From contig VGTG01000009.1 in assembly GCA_016874795.1 (NCBI GenBank), forward strand, positions 1-64,000: a stretch of 64,000 nucleotides of DNA. Direction: 5' to 3'. This DNA comes from Deltaproteobacteria bacterium (lineage in GTDB: Bacteria; Desulfobacterota; Binatia; UBA12015). The notes beneath the pieces were generated by a model that saw only the letters and a list, made by a program, of their open reading frames with translations, did no database searches and was not told the DNA's origin. The position numbers and the translations under genes were made by a program. Below are positions 17,133 to 25,862 of the stretch, piece by piece. The stretch's first letter is position 1. Every line of letters starts with the position of its first letter.

Positions 17133-17159
17133 GGCAGAAACTGCCGGGCAGGTTCTGCC
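17133..17159 (+). promoter_or_regulatory. Two adjacent enhancer-like palindromes upstream of flgF
   Basis: GGCAGAAACTGCC (17133-17145) and GGCAGGTTCTGCC (17147-17159) are perfect 5-bp-arm palindromes with 3-base centres, spaced 14 bp centre to centre. They lie about 73 and 59 bp before the -24 element of the flgF sigma-54 promoter. They are the best copies of the dyad seen near other sigma-54 promoters here. The first also resembles the Caulobacter ftr element bound by FlbD (CGGC-N2-AAA-N2-GC, from memory). Confidence 0.6.
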
Positions 17160-17209
17160 CCTCGGGCGGGAGCATGCACGAGTCCCGCACGCCACGCGGC
17201 GTGACCCGG

Positions 17210-17225
17210 TGGCATGCCCGTTGCG
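17210..17225 (+). promoter_or_regulatory. Sigma-54 promoter for flgFGAHIJ
   Basis: TGGCATGCCCGTTGCG matches TGGCACG-N4-TTGCW with one -24 change, GG at 17211-17212 and GC at 17223-17224. The predicted start near 17236 gives a 38-base leader to the GTG at 17274 and includes its GGAG ribosome-binding site. It excludes the in-frame ATG at 17214 as a start codon, because that ATG lies inside the promoter. Confidence 0.78.
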
Positions 17226-17273
17226 AGCTCGATTCCGCTCGACGGTGACGGATTCGGTGACGGAGACAACCCA

Positions 17274-18011
17274 GTGAATCACGCGATCTACTCGACGGCC
17301 TCGGGAAGCCTGTCGGCGCTCGACCGGCTCGATGCGATCACGCACAACCTCGCGAACGCGAGCACGCCCGGGTTCAAGGCACAGCTCGTGGTGCAGGGCG
17401 CGCACCCGATCCAGCACGCCCAGGGGAAGGGCCCTTCGGTCTCCACGCCGATCAACCGGAGCCGGGTCGAAACCGACTTCTCCCAGGGATCGATCGTGCC
17501 CGACGGGGACGCGTTCCATCTCGCACTCTCCGGCGAGGGCTTCTTCGTCGTCGACGGGCCGACAGGCGAGCGCCTCACGCGTCGCGGCAGCTTCTCGCTC
17601 GACGAGCAGGGCTTCCTCGTGACGAGCGACGGCATGCGCGTGCAGGGGGACGGAGGCAACGTCGCCCTCGGCGACGCCGCGACCGACGGGACGATCGAGA
17701 TCTCGCCGGACGGAACGATCCAGGCGGGCGAGAACCGGCTCGGACGCGTGCGCGTCGCGACGGTCGCCGATCCGCAGAGCCTCGTGCGCGAGGGCTCCGC
17801 CGTGTTCGCGCCGAACGGACAGACGATCAGCGACGCCGCCGACGGAACGTTCCACGTCCGGCAAGGAGCTCTCGAAAGCTCCAACGCGACGCCCATCACC
17901 AATCTGGTCGCCTTGATCGAGACGATGCGCGGCTTCGAGGCGTACATGACCGCGACGACGCGCATCGACCAGGTGAACGAGCGCACGATCAACGACGTGG
18001 CGCGTACTTGA
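17274..18011 (+). CDS. flgF: Flagellar basal-body rod protein FlgF
   Basis: A 245-residue proximal rod protein. The GTG start at 17274 is preferred over the upstream ATG because it follows GGAG by eight bases, lies downstream of the sigma-54 promoter and gives the family N-terminus ([37 protein letters not shown]). The rod signature recurs as [40 protein letters not shown]. The C-terminus carries the matching helix [39 protein letters not shown]. It forms the usual pair with flgG, 19 bases downstream. Confidence 0.95.
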   Translation: MNHAIYSTASGSLSALDRLDAITHNLANASTPGFKAQLVVQGAHPIQHAQGKGPSVSTPINRSRVETDFSQGSIVPDGDAFHLALSGEGFFVVDGPTGERLTRRGSFSLDEQGFLVTSDGMRVQGDGGNVALGDAATDGTIEISPDGTIQAGENRLGRVRVATVADPQSLVREGSAVFAPNGQTISDAADGTFHVRQGALESSNATPITNLVALIETMRGFEAYMTATTRIDQVNERTINDVART

Positions 18012-18030
18012 TCGAACGGGAGAAGCGACG

Positions 18031-18819
18031 ATGATTCGTGCCCTCTTCACCGCTGCGACCGGCATGGAAGCGCAGCAGCTCAACATCGACGTCATCGCCA
18101 ACAACCTGGCGAACGTCAGCACGACGGGCTTCAAGCGGAGCCGCGCCGACTTCCAGGACCTGCTCTACAACACGCTGCGCGAGCCCGGCAGCGCGGCGAC
18201 GGGAACGACGCAGTTCTCGACCGGGATCCAGGTCGGTCTCGGCGCGAAGCCGGCGGCGATCCAGCGCGTCTACCTGCAGGGTGACTTCACGCAGACGGCG
18301 AACCCGCTCGACGTCGCGGTCCGCGGCGACGGGCTCTTCCAGATCACGCTGCCCGACGGCAGCCTCGCCTACACGCGCTCCGGCGCCTTCAAGCTCGATT
18401 CGACCGGATCGTTCGTCACCTCCGACGGCGACCCGATCACGCCGGCGATCACCATCCCCGCCGAGAGCGAAGCGATCTCGATTGGCACCGACGGCACCGT
18501 GACCGTGCAGATCCCCGGTCAAACGACGCCGACGCAGATCGGCCAGATCCAGACGGTGCGCTTCGCCAATCCCGCCGGCCTGCGCGCGGAAGGTCGCAAC
18601 CTCTTCACCGAGACGGAGACCTCCGGCACGCCGCAGCTCGGCACGCCGGGACAGGAAGGATTCGGCGAGCTGACGCAGGGATTCCTCGAGAGCTCGAACG
18701 TGAGCGTCGTCGAGGAGCTCGTGGCGATGATCACGGGACAGCGCGCCTACGAGATCAACTCGCGCGCGGTTTCGGCCGCCGACGAGATGCTGCGCACGTC
18801 CGCCGCGATCGTCCGGTAG
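18031..18819 (+). CDS. flgG: Distal rod protein FlgG
   Basis: A 262-residue distal rod subunit, the best conserved axial protein, with nearly canonical sequence: [46 protein letters not shown] at the start, a central [40 protein letters not shown], and the C-terminal [35 protein letters not shown]. The length equals that of enterobacterial FlgG (260). The rod built from it passes through the FlgI and FlgH rings encoded downstream. Confidence 0.98.
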   Translation: MIRALFTAATGMEAQQLNIDVIANNLANVSTTGFKRSRADFQDLLYNTLREPGSAATGTTQFSTGIQVGLGAKPAAIQRVYLQGDFTQTANPLDVAVRGDGLFQITLPDGSLAYTRSGAFKLDSTGSFVTSDGDPITPAITIPAESEAISIGTDGTVTVQIPGQTTPTQIGQIQTVRFANPAGLRAEGRNLFTETETSGTPQLGTPGQEGFGELTQGFLESSNVSVVEELVAMITGQRAYEINSRAVSAADEMLRTSAAIVR

Positions 18820-18823
18820 GCCC

Positions 18824-19804
18824 ATGACCACGCGCCACGCTTCGAAGTGCGCAGGGCGGCTCGCGCTCGCGATCGCCCTCGCCGCGGTCGCCTCTCTCGT
18901 GCCTCTCGATCCGGCTTCGGCGACGTCAGCGGGCCGCATCCAGGTCGTGCCGCACGCGACCGTCGTCGACTCCACGGCGAGGCTCTCCGATCTCGCGGCG
19001 CCCGAAGGGGACGCGGCGAAGCTCGCGGAAGTCGAGCTCGCGACCGGCCTCGCACCCGGTGAAGCGCGTCGCATCGGCGGTCAGATGCTGCTCGGACGCT
19101 TGCGCGACGCCGGTCTCGACGACTCGATCGCGTACACGATCCCCGCGGCGGTCACGGTGACGCGAGCGTTCCAGCCTCTCGGCGAAGCCGATCTCCAGCC
19201 GGAGGTCGAGGCGCGGCTCGGCGAGCGGCTCGCTCCCGGCGATCGGCTGGAAGGATTCGAGCTCGCGAAGCCCATGCGCATCCCGCTCGGCTCCTACCGG
19301 GTCGAGGTCGGCGAGCTCGGAGATCACCGCACGGGCGCGGGCTACCGGAGCCTCGAGCTGCGCGTCGTCCAGGACGACGGCGAGGTGACGACCGCGACGG
19401 CACGAGTGAAGATCGCGACGTTCGGTCCGGTCGTCGTGATGCGGCAACCGGTCGAGCGCGGTGCGGTGCTTCGCGCGGAGGACCTCCGCATCGAGGAGCG
19501 GCGTCTCGACGACCTGCCGGGAGCGGTCGTCGCGGACGTCGACGAGGTCGTCGGCAAGCAAGCGCGCGTCGCGCTCGCGGCGGGACGCGCTCTCACGAAC
19601 CAGGCCCTCGCGAACGCCTCGTTGATCCGCCGCGGAGACGTGGTGCGCGTCATCGTCGAGCACGACCATCTCCGCCTCAGCGCTTCCGCGGAGGCTCTCG
19701 ACAATGCCGGCGCCGGCGAGCGCGTGCGCGTCGTCAACTCCAGCTCGGGTCGCGAGCTGACCGGACGAGTGATCGATCATGGAACGGTTCTGGTCGCGTA
19801 CTGA
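18824..19804 (+). CDS. flgA: P-ring assembly chaperone FlgA
   Basis: A 326-residue periplasmic chaperone for FlgI. It has a Sec-type signal peptide (LALAIALAAVASLVPLDPASA, about residues 13-33), a middle region, and the C-terminal SAF/ChapFlgA domain from about 205 (VVMRQPVERGAVLRAEDLRIEERRL... LANASLIRRGDVVRVIVEHDHLRLSASAEALDNAGAGERVRVVNSSSGRELTGRV). It is longer than the E. coli protein (219), as in many non-enterics. The start lies four bases after the flgG stop, and the end overlaps the flgH start by 26 bases. Confidence 0.94.
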   Translation: MTTRHASKCAGRLALAIALAAVASLVPLDPASATSAGRIQVVPHATVVDSTARLSDLAAPEGDAAKLAEVELATGLAPGEARRIGGQMLLGRLRDAGLDDSIAYTIPAAVTVTRAFQPLGEADLQPEVEARLGERLAPGDRLEGFELAKPMRIPLGSYRVEVGELGDHRTGAGYRSLELRVVQDDGEVTTATARVKIATFGPVVVMRQPVERGAVLRAEDLRIEERRLDDLPGAVVADVDEVVGKQARVALAAGRALTNQALANASLIRRGDVVRVIVEHDHLRLSASAEALDNAGAGERVRVVNSSSGRELTGRVIDHGTVLVAY

Positions 19805-20501
19805 GCTTCGTCGATTCGCGGTGGCGGTCGGCCTCGCGAGCCTCGGGCTTTCCGGCTGCCTCTCGTTCTTCGAGCGGGATCCGGTTCCCGTGCTCGGAGG
19901 CGAGGTGCTCATTCCGCCGCCGACGCCGCTCGAGCGGAGCACCGGCTCGCTCTGGCGCAACAACGTCAGCGCCAACTACCCGTTCACCGACGTCCGCGCG
20001 GGCCTGCCGGGCGATCTCCTCACCGTGGTCGTCCTCGAGGACGACTCGGGTGCGAAGGAAGCCGCGACCGACACCGAGAGCACGGCGAGCGTGCTCGAGG
20101 GCATCTCGCAGTTCTTCGGGCTTCCGCAGCAGCTCCAGAAGAAGAACCCCGACATCGATCCGGCGGCGCTCATCCAGGCGGACTCGGAGCGCACCTGGGA
20201 AGGCTCGGGCGCGACCGTGCGCAAGGGAAGGCTGCAGGCGCGCATGACGGTCGAGGTCAAGGCGATCGGGCCGACCGGCAACCTCTGGGTGCAGGGCGAC
20301 AAGATCGTCGCGGTGAACAACGAAGACCAGCACGTGGTCCTCTCCGGCTGGGTGCGCCCGGTCGACATCAACGCGCGCAACGAGGTCGAGTCGACGCGTC
20401 TCGCCGACGCGCGGATCGACTACTACGGGATCGGCGAGGTCGGACGGCAGCAACGCGCCGGTTGGGGCATGGTCGTCCTGGATTGGGTATGGCCGTTCTG
20501 A
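19779..20501 (+). CDS. flgH: Flagellar L-ring lipoprotein FlgH
   Basis: A 240-residue outer-membrane lipoprotein forming the L-ring. The lipobox LSGC ends the signal peptide near residue 27. Family blocks include SLWRNN near 65, FTDVRAGLPGDLLTVVV, GRLQARMTVEVKAIGPTGNLWVQGDKIVAVNNEDQHVVLSGWVRPVDINARNEVESTRLADARIDYYGIGEV and the tail QQRAGWGMVVLDWVWPF. It overlaps flgA upstream and flgI downstream, which supports translational coupling through the ring genes. Confidence 0.96.
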   Translation: MERFWSRTELRRFAVAVGLASLGLSGCLSFFERDPVPVLGGEVLIPPPTPLERSTGSLWRNNVSANYPFTDVRAGLPGDLLTVVVLEDDSGAKEAATDTESTASVLEGISQFFGLPQQLQKKNPDIDPAALIQADSERTWEGSGATVRKGRLQARMTVEVKAIGPTGNLWVQGDKIVAVNNEDQHVVLSGWVRPVDINARNEVESTRLADARIDYYGIGEVGRQQRAGWGMVVLDWVWPF

Positions 20502-21619
20502 GCTCCCACCTGCGGATCGTTCTTCTGCTGGCCGTGGTCGTCGGACTCGGTCTCGCCGAGCCGCGCGCGGCGCTCTCGGCGCGCATCAAGGACATCGCGC
20601 AGGTCGAGGGCATTCGTCCGAACCAGCTCTCCGGCTACGGCGTCGTCGTCGGCTTGCAGGGTACCGGAGACGGGCAGCAGGCGCTGTTCACGATCCAGAG
20701 CATCCTGAACGCGTTGCGGCGGCGCGGCGTTCTGATCAGCGTCGACCCGCGGCAGATCCGCGTCAAGAACGCGGCCGCCGTGTTCGTGACCGCGAGCCTG
20801 CCGCCGTTCGCGCGCTCGGGCGACAAGCTCGACGTTCAGGTGTCGTCGATCGGCGACGCCAAGTCGCTGCGTGGCGGCACGCTGATCATGACGCCGCTCA
20901 CCGGCGGAGATCAGCAGGTGTACGTCGTCGCGCAGGGCGCCGTCTCGCTCGGCGGAGGCTTCTCTCTCTCGGCCCCGGGCGCTTCGGAGACGAGCGGGCA
21001 TCCGACGGTCGGCATCGTCCCCGACGGCGGCCTCGTCGAGCGCGAGCTGCCGGTCGACCTCGGCAACGAAGGGAAGCTCTTTCTCAGCCTGCATTCGCCC
21101 GACGTGACGACCGCGAACCGCGTCGCCGACGCGATCAACGTCAACACGCGCGCCGAAGCGCTCGCGATCGATCCGAAGACGGTACAGGTCGAGCTCGCCG
21201 GCAACGGGCCGATCGAGGCGATGAACGCGCTCGCGGTCATCGAGGGCCTCCAGATCGCGACCGACACGGCGGCACGCGTCCTCGTGAACGAGCGCACGGG
21301 AACGGTCATCATGGGCCAGGACGTGCGCATCTCGCCGGTCGCGATCGCGCACGGCGCGCTCCAGGTCGAGGTGAAGACGGAGTACGGCGTCTCGCAGCCG
21401 GCACCGTTCTCCGACGGACAGACCGTGGTCGTGCCCGACAGCCAGATCGTCGCCTCCGAGGGACAGAAGCAGAGCCTGAGCGTGCTGCGAACGGGAGTGA
21501 CGCTCGGACAGCTCGTCAGCGGCCTCAATGCACTCGGCGTGACGCCGCAGGACCTGATCGCCGTCCTCGAGGCGATCCAGGCCGCGGGCGCCCTGCAAGC
21601 CGAGCTGGTGATCATGTGA
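20489..21619 (+). CDS. flgI: Flagellar P-ring protein FlgI
   Basis: A 376-residue periplasmic P-ring subunit. I prefer the ATG at 20489, which begins directly with a signal peptide (MAVLSSHLRIVLLLAVVVGLGLAEPRAALS), over a start 27 bases upstream. The mature part is canonical: RIKDIAQVEGIRPNQLSGYGVVVGLQGTGDG, RVKNAAAVFVTASLPPFARSGDKLDVQVSSIGDAKSLRGGTLIMTPL and the C-terminal LVSGLNALGVTPQDLIAVLEAIQAAGALQAELVIM. It is assembled with the help of FlgA, encoded two genes upstream. The stop overlaps the flgJ GTG by four bases. Confidence 0.97.
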   Translation: MAVLSSHLRIVLLLAVVVGLGLAEPRAALSARIKDIAQVEGIRPNQLSGYGVVVGLQGTGDGQQALFTIQSILNALRRRGVLISVDPRQIRVKNAAAVFVTASLPPFARSGDKLDVQVSSIGDAKSLRGGTLIMTPLTGGDQQVYVVAQGAVSLGGGFSLSAPGASETSGHPTVGIVPDGGLVERELPVDLGNEGKLFLSLHSPDVTTANRVADAINVNTRAEALAIDPKTVQVELAGNGPIEAMNALAVIEGLQIATDTAARVLVNERTGTVIMGQDVRISPVAIAHGALQVEVKTEYGVSQPAPFSDGQTVVVPDSQIVASEGQKQSLSVLRTGVTLGQLVSGLNALGVTPQDLIAVLEAIQAAGALQAELVIM

Positions 21620-22437
21620 CGACCCCGGTGAACGCGCTCACGGCGGGTCTGACGACTCCTCTCGGCAACGACGCGGTCGAGGACCTGCGGCACAAGCCGC
21701 TTCCCGAAGTCGCGCGCGAGTTCGAGGCGATGCTCGTCGCGCAGATGATCGGCGCGATGCGAAAGAGCGTCGGTGACTCGGGCCTGCTCTCGGCCTCGCC
21801 CGAGCGGCGCATGCTCGACGGCTTCTTCGACCTCGAGCTCGCCCGAAGCGTGCTGAAGGGAACGGATCTGGGATTGGCGCGCCAGCTCACGACGCAGCTC
21901 GAAGCGCGCGTGCCCGCGGCTGCGTTCGAAGCCGCCGAGCCGATCTCGGAGCCGCTCCTGGGACCGCTCCGGGGACCGCTCCGGGGACCGCTCCTGGGAC
22001 CGCTCCGGGGACCGCTCCTGGGGCCGGTCACCGCAGAGGTCAGCTCGCCCTATGGCGAGCGCCTCGACCCGATCACGGGCGAGCCCGCGTTCCATGCCGG
22101 AGTCGATCTCGCCGCACCGGCCGGGACGCCGGTGCAGGCCGCCGCGGCGGGCGAGGTGGTCTTCAGCGGCCGGCGCGGCTCGGCAGGGAACCTCGTCGAG
22201 ATCCGCCACCCGGACGGCGCCAAGACGAGCTACGCCCACCTGCACGAGATCCACGTGGACGTGGGCGAGACGCTCGGAGCCGGAGAGGTCCTCGGATCGG
22301 TCGGGACGACGGGCCGGACGACCGGACCGCATCTCCATTTCTCCGTCGAGCACGACGGAAGGGCCGTCGACCCGGAGACCCTCTGGCGCGGTCCCAGCGG
22401 ATGGAGGAAGCCGCTGGGGGCTGAAAAAATTTCCTAA
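21616..22437 (+). CDS. flgJ: FlgJ rod-cap domain fused to an M23 endopeptidase
   Basis: A 273-residue protein with a GTG start overlapping flgI. Residues about 28-95 are the FlgJ rod-capping domain (EVAREFEAMLVAQMIGAMRKSVGDSGLLSASPERRMLDGFFDLELARSVLK). A linker of five GPLR/GPLL repeats follows, and then a LytM/M23 zinc peptidase domain with ligands in FHAGVDLAAP (His and Asp of HxxxD) and HLHF. In enteric FlgJ the second domain is a glucosaminidase that opens glycan strands; here an endopeptidase that would cut peptide crosslinks replaces it. A separate lytic transglycosylase gene at 40.7-41.5 kb may supply glycan cleavage. No signal peptide is evident, so export by the flagellar gate is expected as for FlgJ. 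Confidence 0.92.
   Translation: MTTPVNALTAGLTTPLGNDAVEDLRHKPLPEVAREFEAMLVAQMIGAMRKSVGDSGLLSASPERRMLDGFFDLELARSVLKGTDLGLARQLTTQLEARVPAAAFEAAEPISEPLLGPLRGPLRGPLLGPLRGPLLGPVTAEVSSPYGERLDPITGEPAFHAGVDLAAPAGTPVQAAAAGEVVFSGRRGSAGNLVEIRHPDGAKTSYAHLHEIHVDVGETLGAGEVLGSVGTTGRTTGPHLHFSVEHDGRAVDPETLWRGPSGWRKPLGAEKIS
21961..22020 (+). repeat. Five 12-bp tandem repeats in the flgJ linker
   Basis: Five in-frame copies of GGACCGCTCCGG or GGACCGCTCCTG encode GPLR/GPLL between the rod-cap and M23 domains. A degenerate sixth copy precedes them. The near identity at DNA level points to recent slippage, so linker length may vary between strains. Confidence 0.9.
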
Positions 22438-22462
22438 AGTTTCCCCTCGGCCGACCCGATAG
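22435..22462 (+). promoter_or_regulatory. Sigma-28-like promoter for flgMNKL-csrA-fliW
   Basis: TAAAGTTT at 22435-22442 is identical to the enteric sigma-28 -35 element. CCCGATAG at 22455-22462 matches the -10 element GCCGATAA in six of eight positions. The gap is 12 bases rather than the usual 11. A start near 22469 would leave about 26 bases before the flgM ATG. The site begins just before the flgJ stop. FlgM control by its own target sigma factor is a common feedback arrangement. Confidence 0.65.
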
Positions 22463-22494
22463 GGGTGCGTGGATTTCAGCCACCGAGCTCTGCG

Positions 22495-22812
22495 ATGAAG
22501 GTCGTCGGACAGCCACCGGACCACGTCTCCCCCTCGACCGTCGCTGCCGGCCGGACCAAGGTCGCGGGACGGGAGGATCGGACGGTCGGCGTCACCCCGA
22601 CTCCGCAAACTCCGCAAGAGGAGACCGTCGCCCTCTCTCCGCTCGCCCGGGCCCTGCAGACCCTGCGCGGCGAGCTCGGAGACGCGACGACGATCGACGA
22701 GAAGCGCGTCGCCGAGCTGCGTGCCGCCCTCGAGGCGGGAAGCTACCAGCCCTCGGCTCGCGACGTCGCGAGCGCTCTCCTGCGCGAGCTCGCAGCGAAT
22801 CGCAAACCCTGA
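22495..22812 (+). CDS. flgM: Anti-sigma-28 factor FlgM
   Basis: A 105-residue small protein, disordered in its first half and helical at the end (VALSPLARALQTLRGELGDATTIDEKRVAELRAALEAGSYQPSARDVASALLRELA), matching the sigma-28-binding C-terminal half of FlgM with the hallmark VAELRAALEAGSY. FlgM holds FliA inactive until it is exported after hook completion. The ATG at 22495 is chosen because it lies just downstream of the sigma-28-like promoter and is the only suitable start. It leads flgN-flgK-flgL. Confidence 0.88.
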   Translation: MKVVGQPPDHVSPSTVAAGRTKVAGREDRTVGVTPTPQTPQEETVALSPLARALQTLRGELGDATTIDEKRVAELRAALEAGSYQPSARDVASALLRELAANRKP

Positions 22813-22818
22813 AGGTCC

Positions 22819-23268
22819 ATGGATCGCGAGGCCACCTCGCTGGCTCGGCTCCTGGAGATCGAGCACGACTGCTGCGTGCGGCTCTTCCGGGTCGTGGATG
22901 CCGAGCGGACCGCAGTGGCGCGCCACGACGTCGCGGCGCTTCTCGAAGCCGTGAACGAGCGCGAAATCGTGCAGGCGCGCTGGCAGCGCGCTTCGAAGTC
23001 GCGCGCCGCGTGCCTTGCCGACCACGTCGTCGCGGCGAAGCTCGTGAATCACTCCGCGATCGCGCCACTTCTGGCCCGCGCCCGCCGAGAGGCGGCCGAC
23101 CTCCGCCGGGCACAGCGAATCAATGCGGCGGTCGTGCAAGGTGCGCTCGCGCACGCCGTCGAGCTTCTCGCCGCGCTGCGCCGCAATCAGCCCGGCAGCC
23201 GCTACGACGATCACGCCGCGTTGCAGGCCCCGGTTCCGTCGGCGTCGCGCGCCGGCTGGCGCGCCTGA
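22819..23268 (+). CDS. flgN: FlgK/FlgL export chaperone FlgN
   Basis: A 149-residue helical protein located exactly between flgM and flgK, where flgN normally lies. The sequence is a long Ala/Arg-rich helical bundle (LARLLEIEHDCCVRLFRVVDAERTAVARHDVAALLEAVNEREIVQARWQ) with the FlgN pattern of an N-terminal helix followed by a conserved D/N-hydrophobic repeat. FlgN chaperones the junction proteins FlgK and FlgL to FlhA. Sequence identity within the family is low, so context contributes strongly. Confidence 0.8.
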   Translation: MDREATSLARLLEIEHDCCVRLFRVVDAERTAVARHDVAALLEAVNEREIVQARWQRASKSRAACLADHVVAAKLVNHSAIAPLLARARREAADLRRAQRINAAVVQGALAHAVELLAALRRNQPGSRYDDHAALQAPVPSASRAGWRA

Positions 23269-23279
23269 GCGGAGGAACG

Positions 23280-24653
23280 ATGGCGATCCTCGACCTTCTC
23301 AGCATCGGACGGTCGTCGCTGCTCGCTCACCAGCGCGCCTTGACGACGACGGGAAACAACGTCGCCAACGTCAACACCCCCGGCTTCAGCCGGCAGCGGA
23401 CCGTGCTCGACTCGGTCGCCGCGGGCAACGGCTCCGGCGTACGCGTCGCCGGGGTCGAGCAGATCGTCGACGAGCTCCTCGAGGGGCGCGCGCTCCTGCA
23501 GGCAACCTCGCTCGGCGAGGCCGAAGCGCGCCGCGAGCTCCTCGACGTCGCGGAAGGAAACCTTCCCATCGGCACGGCCTCGATCGGCAGCGCTCTTTCG
23601 GAGCTCTTCGCGGCCGCGAGCGCGCTCTCGACCCATCCCGCCGAGATCGGCGTGCGAAGCGACTTCCTCGCCCGCGCCGAGACGGTCGCGGCGCGAATCC
23701 GCAGCGCCGCCGGCGGCATCGCGAGCCTGCAGCGCGAAGCGGACGAACGCGCGGCCGGCGCCGTCCCCGAGGTGAATCGGCTGCTCGACCGCGTCGCCGC
23801 GCTCAACGCGACGATCGCGCGCGCGCAGGCTCTCGGAGAGAACGCGAACGAGCTGCGCGATCAGCGTCGCGGAGCACTCGACGAGCTCGCCCGGGTGATC
23901 GGAGTCCGCACCGTCGCGCGCGAGGACGGCAGCGTCGACGTCCTCGCTCGTTCCGGAATCGCGCTCGTGACCGGGACGAACGCGGCGCGACTCGAGGCGC
24001 GGCCGGGAAGCGCGACCGGCGTCGACGGGCGATCGCTGCACGAGATCGGGATGGTCGCACCGGACGGAAGCTTGATCCCGCTCGGCGACGATCCGGGAGG
24101 CGAGCTCGGCGCGCACCTCGCACTTCGCGACGGCACGCTCGCGACGCTCTCCGCGGATCTCGACCTCCTCGCAACGACGCTTCGCGACGAGGTGAACGCG
24201 GTACAGACCGACCCGGCGGGGCGGGATCTCGACGGCGTCGTCGGCACCGCTCTCTTCGCGGGCACCGGCGCACTGGATCTCGAAGTCGCGCTGACGGATC
24301 CGCGCGGCATCGCCGCGGCCCAGAGCAGCAGCACCGGCGACAATGCGAACGCACTCGCTCTCGTTGCGCTTCAGAAGACCTCCGTCGCTGCGCTCGACGG
24401 TGCGACCTTCAATGACTACTTCGGGAGCCTTCAGGCCCGCATCGGCGGCCTGGCTCGCGAGGCGGAAGAGCAGGTGACCGTCGAGCGAACGCTCGCGGAC
24501 GCGGTCGCAGCGCAGCGCGAGAACGTCTCGGGCGTGAGCCTCGAGGAGGAGTTCACCGACCTGATCCGCTTCGAGCGCGGCTTCCAGGCGGCGGCACAGC
24601 TGATCGCGGTTGCCGATCGCCTCCTCGACGAGCTCCTCGTCCTTCGCCGCTGA
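23280..24653 (+). CDS. flgK: Hook-filament junction protein FlgK
   Basis: A 457-residue first hook-associated protein, started by ATG after a strong GGAGGAACG ribosome-binding site. The N-terminus MAILDLLSIGRSSLLAHQRALTTTGNNVANVNTPGFSRQRTVL is canonical, followed by a long coiled-coil region typical of HAP1 and a C-terminal end VSLEEEFTDLIRFERGFQAAAQLIAVADRLLDELL. It is shorter than enteric FlgK (547) because the surface-exposed D2/D3 domains are reduced. It overlaps flgL by one base (TGATG). Confidence 0.96.
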   Translation: MAILDLLSIGRSSLLAHQRALTTTGNNVANVNTPGFSRQRTVLDSVAAGNGSGVRVAGVEQIVDELLEGRALLQATSLGEAEARRELLDVAEGNLPIGTASIGSALSELFAAASALSTHPAEIGVRSDFLARAETVAARIRSAAGGIASLQREADERAAGAVPEVNRLLDRVAALNATIARAQALGENANELRDQRRGALDELARVIGVRTVAREDGSVDVLARSGIALVTGTNAARLEARPGSATGVDGRSLHEIGMVAPDGSLIPLGDDPGGELGAHLALRDGTLATLSADLDLLATTLRDEVNAVQTDPAGRDLDGVVGTALFAGTGALDLEVALTDPRGIAAAQSSSTGDNANALALVALQKTSVAALDGATFNDYFGSLQARIGGLAREAEEQVTVERTLADAVAAQRENVSGVSLEEEFTDLIRFERGFQAAAQLIAVADRLLDELLVLRR

Positions 24654-25546
24654 TGATCTCCCGGGTGACACAGGGGAGCTTCGTACGCGACCTTCTCCGC
24701 GGCCTCGGCCGCCTCGAGAAGAGGATCGCCGACGCGCAGGGCGACCTGAGCAGCGGGAAGCACGTTCGCGAGCCGAGCGACGATCCTTCGGGCGTCGAGC
24801 GCGCAAGCCGTCTCCGCGTGGAGAGCCGCGAGCTGGCCGCTCTGCGAGAGAGCTTCTCGTTCGCGACGTCCGTGCTCGGGTTGCAGGATGCGACCCTCGA
24901 TCAGGCCGAGGGCCTTCTCTCGCGGGCGCAGGAGATCGCCGCGCAGCATGCGAGCGGCCTCTCCACGACGGACGCGCGCCAGCAGGTCGCGATCGAGGTC
25001 GCGGACATCGAGCGTGCGCTGCTGACGCTCGCGAACACCTCGTTCGACGGACGATACGTCTTCGCCGGGCTGACATCGGGACCGACGCCCCCGTTCCTGC
25101 AGCTCGACGATCCGGGATTCGATCCGCTCGATCCGTACTCGGGGCCGAGCCAGAGCTTCGCGCTGCGCGCCGCGACGGACGAGACGATGCGCCTCACCAC
25201 TCCCGGCGACCTGGTCTTCGGGCCGGCGATCGCCGCGATCGACGAGCTTCGCGCGACTCTCGCCGCCGGCGGCGTGCCGGCGTCGAGCTTCGAAGCGCTC
25301 GACCAGGCGACCGACGTGCTGACCGCGGAGAGGGCGAGCATCGGTGCACGGGCCCGGCGCGTGGAGGAAGGAGTGGTCGACGTGCAGTCCACGCTCCTGC
25401 GAGCCGCCGAGCGCATCGCGGCGATCGAGGAGGCGGAGGTGACCGAAGTGGTCACGGAGCTGACGCGACTCCAGGCGGCGCTGCAGGCGACGCTCGAATC
25501 GGGTCGCGTTCTGCAGTCCTCGATCTTGGACCACATCCGGTTCTGA
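24653..25546 (+). CDS. flgL: Hook-filament junction protein FlgL
   Basis: A 297-residue second junction protein, homologous to flagellin N- and C-termini: ISRVTQGSFVRDLLRGLGRLEKRIADAQGDLSSGKHVREPSDDPSGVERASRLR at the start and TEVVTELTRLQAALQATLESGRVLQSSILDHIRF at the end. The DDPSG motif and the FDGRYVFAGL loop near residue 125 are family hallmarks. No flagellin gene is present in the window, so the sequence is not a flagellin by context (after flgK) and by its short C-terminal helix. Confidence 0.95.
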   Translation: MISRVTQGSFVRDLLRGLGRLEKRIADAQGDLSSGKHVREPSDDPSGVERASRLRVESRELAALRESFSFATSVLGLQDATLDQAEGLLSRAQEIAAQHASGLSTTDARQQVAIEVADIERALLTLANTSFDGRYVFAGLTSGPTPPFLQLDDPGFDPLDPYSGPSQSFALRAATDETMRLTTPGDLVFGPAIAAIDELRATLAAGGVPASSFEALDQATDVLTAERASIGARARRVEEGVVDVQSTLLRAAERIAAIEEAEVTEVVTELTRLQAALQATLESGRVLQSSILDHIRF

Positions 25547-25616
25547 GGTCTTCGAGTCTTTCCGAGTTCGTTGGTTTTGACGTCTTTGGCGACGGCCGAG
25601 TGCCATGGAGGGCATC

Positions 25617-25862
25617 GTGCTGGTTCTGACGCGAAAGGTCGGTGAGCAGGTCCGCATCGGCGATGGGGTCACGGTCCGCGTTCTCGGAGTGCGCGGTGGA
25701 CAGGTGAGCCTCGGCTTCATCGCGCCGAAGGACGTGCGTCTCTTGCGGGAGGAGGTCTCGGTCGCGATCGAGCGAGAGAACCGGAAGGCGGCTCTGGACG
25801 ACGTCGACCACGTCGGCCGGTTGGCGAGCCTCTGGAAGGAATATGGAAGCACGAAGAAGTAG
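25617..25862 (+). CDS. csrA: Carbon storage/translation regulator CsrA
   Basis: An 81-residue RNA-binding protein: VLVLTRKVGEQVRIGDGVTVRVLGVRGGQVSLGFIAPKDVRLLREEV has all five CsrA strands. The GTG at 25617 is chosen over the ATG at 25605 because it gives the universal (M)LVLTRK start, and because GGAGGG lies just before it (the ATG would be inside that ribosome-binding site). The C-terminus is about 20 residues longer than in E. coli, as in the FliW-regulated CsrA group, where the tail contacts FliW. It is expected to repress flagellin translation until the hook is complete. Confidence 0.95.
   Translation: MLVLTRKVGEQVRIGDGVTVRVLGVRGGQVSLGFIAPKDVRLLREEVSVAIERENRKAALDDVDHVGRLASLWKEYGSTKK

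Noticed and set aside
17214-17273. Upstream ATG extension of flgF (20 extra codons)
   Set aside because: The ATG lies inside the sigma-54 -24/-12 sequence and the extra residues are unlike any FlgF N-terminus; the GTG at 17274 has a proper GGAG.
2504-22020. Short repeats in fliK and flgJ considered as a CRISPR array
   Set aside because: Both are perfectly in-frame coding repeats without spacers; no CRISPR array or cas gene is visible in the window.
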